From positions 1-5,987 of the forward strand of contig JAGOCV010000255.1 of the NCBI GenBank assembly GCA_017998575.1: a stretch of 5,987 bases of DNA, given 5' to 3'. Made by a program: the position numbers and the translations under genes. Within the stretch, counting starts at the first letter, position 1. Each line of letters opens with the position of its first letter. Origin of the DNA: Burkholderiaceae bacterium (GTDB taxonomy: Bacteria; Pseudomonadota; Gammaproteobacteria; Burkholderiales; Burkholderiaceae). The notes under the pieces were generated by a model. It saw only the letters and a list, made by a program, of their open reading frames with translations. It searched no databases and was not told where the DNA came from. Shown in pieces: positions 1-5,987 of the stretch.

Positions 1-556
1 CGCGGTGCAAAGCATCGTCTCGCGCAACGTGCGGCCCATCGACGGTGCGGTGGTCAGCCTCTGCGCCATGCAGGCGGGCGACCTCGGCGCGATGAGCGTC
101 CTGCCCGGCAAGGCCACGCTGGTGGGCACCGTGCGCACCTTCAATCCCGAAGTGCAGGCCCTGGTGGAGCGGCGCCTGTCGGAGCTGTGCAGCGCCGTCG
201 CTCTCGGCTTCGGCGCCACGGCCAGCGTGCGTTACGAGCGCATCTACCCGGCCACCGTCAACACACCCGAATGCGCCCACTTCGCCGCCGACGTGGCCGA
301 GAGCCTGGTGGGCGCCGAACACGTGCAGCGCGACCTGGAGCCCAGCATGGGCGCCGAAGACTTCTCTTTCATGCTGCAGGTCAAACGCGGTGCCTACCTG
401 AGGCTGGGGCAGGGCGGCGAAGCCAATTGCTTCCTGCACAACAGCCGCTACGACTTCAACGACGAGGTGCTGCCGCTGGGCGCAGCGCTGCACGCCGCCA
501 TCGTCGAGCGCTCGATGCCGCTGGCCATGCCGGCCGGGATGACCGCCGATGCGTGA
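1..556 (+). CDS. M20D-type amidohydrolase (hippurate hydrolase/aminoacylase-like), C-terminal part, 5'-truncated
   Basis: This is the C-terminal part of a cytoplasmic metal-dependent amidohydrolase of the M20 peptidase family, subfamily D. The family removes acyl groups from N-acyl amino acids or related amides. The frame is open from the window edge (first full codon at 2) to TGA at 554-556, giving 184 visible residues of a protein family usually about 390-400 residues long. Visible landmarks are the end of the dimerisation (lid) domain with GTVRTF (about residues 41-46), the SMGAEDF block (nt 344-364) and the C-terminal FLHNSRYDFND block, whose His (nt 437-439) is the expected metal ligand. 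The N-terminal metal-binding half lies outside the window. The usual Asn-Val-Ile-Pro motif of the lid domain is replaced by Met-Ser-Val-Leu-Pro. The gene overlaps the binding-protein gene by 8 nt, so the enzyme probably processes the imported solute. Family is secure; substrate is unknown. Confidence 0.9.
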   Translation, partial: AVQSIVSRNVRPIDGAVVSLCAMQAGDLGAMSVLPGKATLVGTVRTFNPEVQALVERRLSELCSAVALGFGATASVRYERIYPATVNTPECAHFAADVAESLVGAEHVQRDLEPSMGAEDFSFMLQVKRGAYLRLGQGGEANCFLHNSRYDFNDEVLPLGAALHAAIVERSMPLAMPAGMTADA

Positions 557-2150
557 GCGCCGGGCCATCGAAGGCGTGCGCGCGCTGCTCGCGGGCCTGC
601 TGCTGGGCGTCTGCATCGCCATGTCCACGGCGGCGCATGCCCAGACGCTGCGCATCGCCAATCAGGGTGACCTGCTCTCGCTCGATCCGCATTCAAACAG
701 CGAGGCGTTGCAGCTCTCCCTCACGCAGAACGTCTATGAAACCCTCATGGGCCGCGACAAGACGCTGGGCCTCATGCCTTTGCTGGCCACGCGCTGGCGC
801 GAAGTGGGTCCGAGCGTGTGGCGCTTCGAGCTGCGGCGCGGCGTGCGCTTCCATGACGGCACGCCGTTCACGGCCGACGACGTGGTGTTCAGCCTGGCGC
901 GTGCCGCGGGCGAGGGCTCGGACCTGCGCGCCTACACGCACGACATCCGCGAGGTGCGCCGCGTCGACGACTTCACCGTGGACATCGAGACGCGCGCGCC
1001 CTATCCCATCCTGCCCGAGGTGCTGTCGCAGGTGGCGATCATGAGCCGCAAGTGGTGCGAAGAGCAGCAGGCCACGCGGCCCGCCGATACGCGCCGCGGT
1101 ATCGACAACGCAGCGACGCGGCGCGCCAACGGCACCGGCCCTTTCACGGTGCGCGAGCGCCAGCCCGGCGTGCGCACGGTATTCGCACGGCACGACGGAT
1201 ACTGGGGCGCGGTCGAGGGCAACGTGCGCGAAGTCGTGTTCACCCCCATCGCGAGCGATGCCACGCGCGTGGCCGCGCTGCTGGCCGGCGAGGTGGACGT
1301 GGTGGAGCCCGTGCCGGTGCAGGACATCGAACGCCTGTCGTTCAGCCAGCGCGTGCGCGCCGTGGTGGGCCCCGAGCTGCGCACCATCTTCCTGGGCATG
1401 GACCAGTGGCGCGACGAGCTGCCGCAGTCCGACGTGCGCGGCCGCAATCCGTTCAAGGACAAGCGCGTGCGCCAGGCGTTCTACCAGGCCATCGACATCG
1501 ACGCCATCCAGAAGTTGGTGATGCGTGGCGCCTCGCGGCCCACCGGCCTGCTGGTGGGGCCCGGCATCAACGGCTGGAGCCAGGCGCAGGACCAGCGTCT
1601 GCCGCACGACCCGGCCGCGGCGCGGCGCCTGCTGGCCGAGGCGGGATATCCGCAGGGCTTTTCGCTCACGCTGGCCTGCCCCAACGACCGCTACGTCAAC
1701 GACAGCCAGATCTGCCAGGCCGTGGCCGCGCAGCTGGCGCGCGTGGGCGTGCGGGTCAACCTGGCCATCGAGCCCAAGGCGACCTACTTCCCGCGCGTGC
1801 TGCGGCGAGAGGCGAGCTTCTACCTGTTCGGCTGGATTCCTTCCACCTACGACGCACACAACGTGCTCGATGCCCTGATGCGCTGCCCCGACGATCAGGG
1901 GGCGGGCCAGTTCAATCTGGGCCGCTATTGCAATCCGGCGCTCGATGCGATCACGCTGCGCGTGCGCTCCGAAACCGACCGCCTGCGCCGCGACACGCTG
2001 ATCCGCGAAGCCTTCGCGCTGCACGCCGCCGACATCGGCCATCTGCCCTTGCACCAGCAGTCGCTGGCCTGGGGCGTGTCGCGCCAGGTGGAGCTGGTGC
2101 AACTGGCCGACAACGGCATGCCGTTCAAGTGGATCAGCATCCGGCGTTAG
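549..2150 (+). CDS. ABC transporter substrate-binding protein, family 5 (peptide/dipeptide type)
   Basis: A periplasmic solute-binding protein of the SBP_bac_5 family (DppA/OppA/GsiB relatives), 533 aa, a normal full length. It delivers a peptide-like solute to the membrane complex encoded downstream. Residues 1-31 look like a Sec signal peptide: Arg-rich start, hydrophobic core at about 10-28, and an AHA cleavage site before Gln32. There is no lipobox, so it should be a soluble periplasmic protein. Family features include LSLDPH (43-48), the N-lobe stretch FHDGTPFTADDVVFS (about 101-115), the NGTGPF segment, and the C-terminal LPLHQQSLAWGV block. The ATG at 549 overlaps the end of the amidohydrolase gene (ATGCGTGA), which implies translational coupling; the upstream Shine-Dalgarno is weak. 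The C-terminus looks complete. Family 5 proteins also bind nickel, glutathione, opines or oligosaccharides, so the ligand is not set by the sequence. The amidohydrolase neighbour favours peptides or N-acyl amino acids. Confidence 0.93.
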   Translation: MRERRAIEGVRALLAGLLLGVCIAMSTAAHAQTLRIANQGDLLSLDPHSNSEALQLSLTQNVYETLMGRDKTLGLMPLLATRWREVGPSVWRFELRRGVRFHDGTPFTADDVVFSLARAAGEGSDLRAYTHDIREVRRVDDFTVDIETRAPYPILPEVLSQVAIMSRKWCEEQQATRPADTRRGIDNAATRRANGTGPFTVRERQPGVRTVFARHDGYWGAVEGNVREVVFTPIASDATRVAALLAGEVDVVEPVPVQDIERLSFSQRVRAVVGPELRTIFLGMDQWRDELPQSDVRGRNPFKDKRVRQAFYQAIDIDAIQKLVMRGASRPTGLLVGPGINGWSQAQDQRLPHDPAAARRLLAEAGYPQGFSLTLACPNDRYVNDSQICQAVAAQLARVGVRVNLAIEPKATYFPRVLRREASFYLFGWIPSTYDAHNVLDALMRCPDDQGAGQFNLGRYCNPALDAITLRVRSETDRLRRDTLIREAFALHAADIGHLPLHQQSLAWGVSRQVELVQLADNGMPFKWISIRR

Positions 2151-2159
2151 GCATCCGGC
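2137..2159 (+). repeat. 9-bp direct repeat across the binding-protein stop codon
   Basis: GCATCCGGC occurs at 2137-2145 and again at 2151-2159, separated by 5 nt that include the TAG stop (2148-2150). This is seen directly. It may be a small tandem duplication or chance in GC-rich DNA. It sits at the junction where a DppB-type permease gene would often be found. Confidence 0.5.
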
Positions 2160-2190
2160 CCGCCACGACTGCGGCACGAAAAGCAAGAAC

Positions 2191-2198
2191 GAGGAAAG
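2191..2198 (+). promoter_or_regulatory. Ribosome binding site for the DppC-type permease
   Basis: GAGGAAAG lies 8 nt before the ATG at 2207 and is the best Shine-Dalgarno match in the 56-nt gap after the binding-protein gene. It fixes the permease start, because the reading frame itself is open far upstream. Confidence 0.75.
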
Positions 2199-2206
2199 CC
2201 CCGACG

Positions 2207-3118
2207 ATGAGAAACACACTGGCCCGATGGCTCGACAGCGATGTCGGCCACAGCTTCCGCACCTCGCCGGTGGCGATGGTGGCCGCGGCCATCGCCTTCG
2301 TGTGCCTGTTCTGCGCACTGTTCGCCGGCTGGGTGGCACCGCACAACCCGTTCGATCTCGCGTCGCTGGAACTGGGCGATGCGCGCCTGCCGCCGGCCTG
2401 GGAAGAAGAAGGCCGCGCGCGCTACCTGCTGGGCACCGACGACCAGGGCCGCGACATCCTCTCGGCGCTGATCTACGGCGCGCGCATCTCGCTGGCCGTG
2501 GGGCTGGTGTCGGTCGTGCTCTCGGTGGTGATCGGCGTCGGCCTGGGCCTGCTGGCCGGCTTCGTGGGGGGCGCCATCGACACCTTCCTCATGCGGCTGT
2601 GCGACGTGATGCTGTCGTTTCCGGCCATCCTGGTGGCGCTGCTGATCGCGGGCGTGGGGCGCGCGCTGTTTCCCAATGCGCACGACACGCTGGCCTTCGG
2701 CGTGCTCATCGTCTCGATCACGCTCACCGGCTGGGTGCAGTACGCGCGCACCGTGCGCGGATCCACGCTGGTGGAGCGCAACAAGGAATACGTGCAGGCC
2801 GCGCGCGTGACCGGCGTGGCGCCCGTGCGCATCATGCTGCGCCACGTGCTGCCCAACGTGATGGGCCCGGTGCTGGTGCTGGCCACCATCCACGTGGCCA
2901 CGGCCATCATCACCGAGGCCACGCTCTCCTTCCTGGGCGTGGGCGTGCCGCCCACCTCGCCCTCGCTGGGCACACTGATCCGCGTGGGCAACGACTACCT
3001 GTTCTCGGGCGAATGGTGGATCACCGTGTTCCCCGGCGCCATGCTGGTGCTGATCGCGCTCAGCGTGAACCTGCTGGGCGACTGGCTGCGCGACGCCCTC
3101 AATCCGCGCCTGAGGTAA
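2207..3118 (+). CDS. ABC transporter permease, DppC/OppC type
   Basis: Inner-membrane permease subunit of a peptide-type ABC importer, 303 aa, a normal length for DppC/OppC. An N-terminal OppC-like segment carries TM1 (about residues 22-44), followed by the periplasmic PHNPFDL region and the LGTDDQGRDILS motif (75-86) typical of DppC rather than DppB. Further hydrophobic helices lie at about 95-120, 130-152, 162-180, 219-240 and 273-293. The cytoplasmic EAA loop that docks on the ATPases is at 194-217 (EYVQAARVTG, then I209 and LPN at 215-217). The C-terminus DWLRDALNPRLR is characteristic of the family. The start is the ATG at 2207 with a good ribosome binding site; the open frame further upstream is a GC-driven shadow inside the binding-protein gene. 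It normally pairs with a DppB-type permease to form the channel, but no such gene is visible here. Confidence 0.95.
   Translation: MRNTLARWLDSDVGHSFRTSPVAMVAAAIAFVCLFCALFAGWVAPHNPFDLASLELGDARLPPAWEEEGRARYLLGTDDQGRDILSALIYGARISLAVGLVSVVLSVVIGVGLGLLAGFVGGAIDTFLMRLCDVMLSFPAILVALLIAGVGRALFPNAHDTLAFGVLIVSITLTGWVQYARTVRGSTLVERNKEYVQAARVTGVAPVRIMLRHVLPNVMGPVLVLATIHVATAIITEATLSFLGVGVPPTSPSLGTLIRVGNDYLFSGEWWITVFPGAMLVLIALSVNLLGDWLRDALNPRLR
3112..3115 (+). promoter_or_regulatory. Ribosome binding site for the DppD-type ATPase, abutting the permease stop
   Basis: GAGG at 3112-3115 is directly followed by the permease stop codon TAA (3116-3118) and lies 8 nt before the ATG at 3124. It supports that start against the long in-frame upstream extension and suggests the two genes are translationally coupled. 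Confidence 0.65.
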
Positions 3119-3123
3119 TCACG

Positions 3124-4136
3124 ATGACGTTGCTGCAAGTGAAAGACCTGGTGGTCGAATTTCCGCACCGCCGCGGCACGCTGCGCGCGCTCGATCGCGT
3201 CTCCTTCGACATCGCCCCCGGCGAAATCCTCGGCGTGGTGGGCGAGTCGGGCGCCGGCAAATCGCTTACCGGCGCGGCCATCATCGGCCTGCTGGAGCCG
3301 CCGGGCCGCGTGGCGGGCGGCGAGATCCTGCTCGAAGACCGGCGCATCGACAACCTCGGCTACGCCGAGATGCGCCGCATCCGCGGCCGCAAGATCGGCG
3401 CCATCTTCCAGGATCCGCTCACCTCGCTCAACCCGCTCTACACCGTCGGCCGGCAGCTGGTCGAGACCATCCGGGCGCACCTGCCCGTGAGCTCGGCCGA
3501 GGCGCGCGAGCGCGCCATCGGCCTGCTGCGCGACACCGGCATCCCGGCGCCCGAGCAGCGCATCGACCACTACCCGCACCAGTTCTCCGGCGGCATGCGC
3601 CAGCGCGTGGTGATCGCCCTGGCGCTGGCGGCCGAGCCGCAGCTCATCGTGGCCGACGAGCCCACGACGGCGCTCGACGTGTCGATCCAGGCCCAGATCA
3701 TCCAGCTGCTCAAGCGCATCTGCCGCGAGCGCGGCGCGGCCGTGATGCTGATCACGCACGACATGGGCGTGATCGCCGAAACCTGCGACCGCGTGGCCGT
3801 GATGTACGCCGGGCGCGTGGCCGAGATCGGCCCGGTGCGCGAGGTCATCCACCAGCCGGCGCATCCCTACACCGTGGGCCTGATGGCCTCGATTCCCGAC
3901 ATCGATGCCGACCGCGACACGCTGGCGCAGATCGACGGTGCCATGCCCCGGCTGAACGCCATCCCCACCGGCTGCGCCTTCAACCCGCGCTGCGGCCGCG
4001 CCTTCCTGCGCTGCACCGAAGAGCGGCCCGAGCTGATCGACGCTGGCGCCACGCGCGCGGCCTGCTGGCTGCACGACACGCCGGTGCATGTCGAGGTGCC
4101 GCCCGAAGGCCCGCTGGTCGTCGAAGGAGCCCCGCG

Positions 4137-4140
<4 letters not shown>
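3124..4140 (+). CDS. ABC transporter ATP-binding protein, DppD/OppD type
   Basis: Cytoplasmic ATPase subunit of the peptide-type importer, 338 aa, a normal DppD/OppD length. It carries the full set of nucleotide-binding motifs: Walker A GESGAGKS (residues 40-47), Q-loop Gln96 in FQDPLTSLNP, signature FSGGMRQ (154-160), Walker B with D178 and E179 in VADEPTTALD, and H-loop His212 in ITHDM. The C-terminal oligopeptide/dipeptide transporter domain follows, with PAHPYT, the PTGCAFNPRC block and four Cys at 284, 290, 297 and 314. In studied relatives this Cys set binds a [4Fe-4S] cluster. The signature has Met in place of the canonical Gln (SGGM), as in many DppD/OppD proteins. The ATG at 3124 follows the permease stop by 5 nt, and the 3' end overlaps the next gene by 4 nt (ATGA). 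It should work as a heterodimer with the following ATPase. Confidence 0.95.
3571..3594 (+). repeat. 24-nt identical block shared with the second ATPase gene (first copy)
   Basis: Positions 3571-3594 are identical to 4650-4673, 1079 nt apart. They encode YPHQFSGG just before and within the ABC signature in both ATPase genes. It is a conserved coding motif with the same codon choices, not a mobile repeat. Confidence 0.7.
4124..4129 (+). promoter_or_regulatory. Ribosome binding site for the DppF-type ATPase
   Basis: AAGGAG at 4124-4129 lies 7 nt before the ATG at 4137, inside the last codons of the preceding ATPase gene. It is the strongest Shine-Dalgarno match in the window and fixes the start at the ATGA stop/start overlap. 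Confidence 0.8.
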
Positions 4141-5171
<1,031 letters not shown>

Positions 5172-5175
5172 GGCA

Positions 5176-5229
5176 AGGCCCCGAGCGCTGACCGCGTCGT
5201 GCGGTCACGCCTCGGCGCGGCCGGGGCCT
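5176..5229. terminator. Putative bidirectional terminator between convergent genes
   Basis: The spacer between the convergent DppF-type gene and the regulator gene holds nested inverted repeats. The outer arms AGGCCCCG (5176-5183) and CGGGGCCT (5222-5229) pair perfectly over 8 bp. Inside, TGACCGC (5189-5195) and GCGGTCA (5201-5207) form a 7-bp stem with a 5-nt loop. An alternative middle stem, CCGAG (5181-5185) with CTCGG (5211-5215), competes with the outer arms. The outer stem begins 4 nt after the operon stop codon. No T-tract follows on either strand, so it is not a textbook intrinsic terminator. It could act as a transcript 3'-end stabiliser or as the endpoint of Rho-dependent termination. 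Confidence 0.55.
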
Positions 5230-5285
5230 CGCGCGCGCAGCCCTCTGATGGGCATAGAGCTACATGCAGTGAGCGAACTTGGAGC

Positions 5286-5987
5286 TCATGTGTAGCGTTT
5301 ACTCCTGAGGTTGTCCTTCATCTCACGCAGCGCGGGCTGCAGCGCGCTGCCCAGCCGCAGCGCCACGCAGGTCGCCAGCACGTCCACGATCATGAGGTGC
5401 AGCAGGCGCGAGACCATGGGGCTGTAGCGGTCGTAGCCTTCGGGATGGTCGGCCGCCAGGTGGATCTGCGCGGTGGAGGCCAGCGGCGAGCCGCTCGCCG
5501 TGATGGCGATGGTCGTGGCGCCGCGCTTGCGTGCGATGTCGGCCGCATCCATCAGGTCGCGCGTGCGGCCCGAGTTGGAGATGATGATCACGCAGTCGTT
5601 CGCACCCAGCAGCGATGCGCTCATCACCTGCATGTGGCCGTCGCTGTGCGCGATGGCATGCACGCCCAGGCGGAAGAACTTGTGCTGCGCGTCGAGCGCG
5701 ACGATGCCCGAATTGCCCACGCCGTAGAACTCGATGCGCCCGCCACTGCGGCAGGTGGCGGCCATCGCCACGGCCGCGCGCTCGATGGCGTGCGTGCTGG
5801 CGTCGTTGCGGTACTTGAGGAAGGCCGCGACGGTGTTGTCGATCACCTTCACCAGCACGTCGCCGGTCTTGTCGTCGGCATCGACGCTGCGGTGGATGAA
5901 AGGCACGCCCTCGCTCACGCTGCCCGCGAGCTTGAGCTTGAAATCCGACAGGCCGTCGTAGCCCATGCTGCGGCAAAAGCGCACGAC
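5286..5987 (-). CDS. RpiR/HexR-type transcriptional regulator with SIS domain, N-terminus cut by window edge
   Basis: A DNA-binding regulator of the RpiR family that senses sugar phosphates through a SIS domain. The frame runs off the window at 5987 and ends with TGA at 5286-5288, leaving 233 visible residues. The first residues, VVRFCRSMGYDG, match the recognition helix at the end of an RpiR-type HTH, so about 50 or more residues are missing. The SIS domain spans about 82-205, with FYGVGNSG (87-94), the SNSGRT phosphate-binding loop (137-142) and TASGSP (163-168). The tail, with YDRYSPMVSRLLHL and a final NLRSKRY, resembles HexR, which controls central glucose metabolism (Entner-Doudoroff genes) and binds KDPG in Pseudomonas. 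In some Burkholderiales a similar domain is fused to glucokinase; the missing N-terminus prevents a decision here. It is convergent with the transporter operon, so there is no shared promoter in this window. Confidence 0.88.
   Translation of the reverse strand, partial: VVRFCRSMGYDGLSDFKLKLAGSVSEGVPFIHRSVDADDKTGDVLVKVIDNTVAAFLKYRNDASTHAIERAAVAMAATCRSGGRIEFYGVGNSGIVALDAQHKFFRLGVHAIAHSDGHMQVMSASLLGANDCVIIISNSGRTRDLMDAADIARKRGATTIAITASGSPLASTAQIHLAADHPEGYDRYSPMVSRLLHLMIVDVLATCVALRLGSALQPALREMKDNLRSKRYT

Noticed and set aside
536..548. Strong ribosome binding site for the binding-protein gene
   Set aside because: Only a short GGGA lies upstream of the ATG at 549. Translation is better explained by coupling to the overlapping amidohydrolase gene.
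1052..2206. Long open frame upstream of and in frame with the DppC-type permease
   Set aside because: It is Arg/Ala/Gly-rich shadow translation inside the binding-protein gene. The ribosome binding site and family alignment place the permease start at 2207.
693..2339. 548-codon minus-strand open frame opposite the binding-protein gene
   Set aside because: His/Ala/Arg-rich antisense frame typical of high-GC DNA, with no recognisable domain, and fully overlapping a well-supported gene.
2227..3123. Long open frame upstream of and in frame with the DppD-type ATPase
   Set aside because: It is a shadow of the permease gene with low-complexity composition; the homologous ATPase begins at 3124.
5230..5238. 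Alternating CG run in the convergent spacer
   Set aside because: Nine alternating bases are expected by chance in DNA this GC-rich, and no further structure depends on it.

Overview
The window is a high-GC, tightly packed stretch of chromosome-like DNA with strong third-position G/C bias. Gene content and protein wording (a HexR-like SIS regulator, an M20 amidohydrolase next to a peptide-type ABC transporter) suggest a betaproteobacterium of the order Burkholderiales, perhaps Comamonadaceae. That placement comes from family resemblance, not from a database search.

Positions 1-5171 hold one plus-strand operon, cut at its 5' end. In order it encodes the C-terminal part of an M20D-type amidohydrolase (hippurate hydrolase/aminoacylase-like), a secreted family 5 solute-binding protein, a single DppC/OppC-type permease, a DppD/OppD-type ATPase and a DppF/OppF-type ATPase. 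Gene junctions are very tight: an 8-nt overlap, a 56-nt gap, a 5-nt gap and a 4-nt ATGA overlap. This indicates one transcript with translational coupling. Its promoter lies upstream of the window.

Positions 5172-5285 are a short spacer between convergent genes. It contains a nested GC-rich hairpin region that probably ends transcription, although neither strand has a clear U-tract. Positions 5286-5987 hold a minus-strand RpiR/HexR-type regulator with a SIS sugar-phosphate-binding domain. Its N-terminal HTH is mostly beyond the window edge.

The operon reads as an uptake-and-hydrolysis module. The binding protein captures a peptide or N-acyl-amino-acid-like solute in the periplasm, the permease and two ATPases import it, and the amidohydrolase cleaves an amide bond in the cytoplasm. 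The main oddity is that the DppB/OppB-type permease, normally present in such operons and often found between the binding protein and DppC, is absent from the visible operon. The rest is largely ordinary metabolic and transport DNA. I see no RNA genes, CRISPR arrays, insertion sequences or clear signs of transfer.
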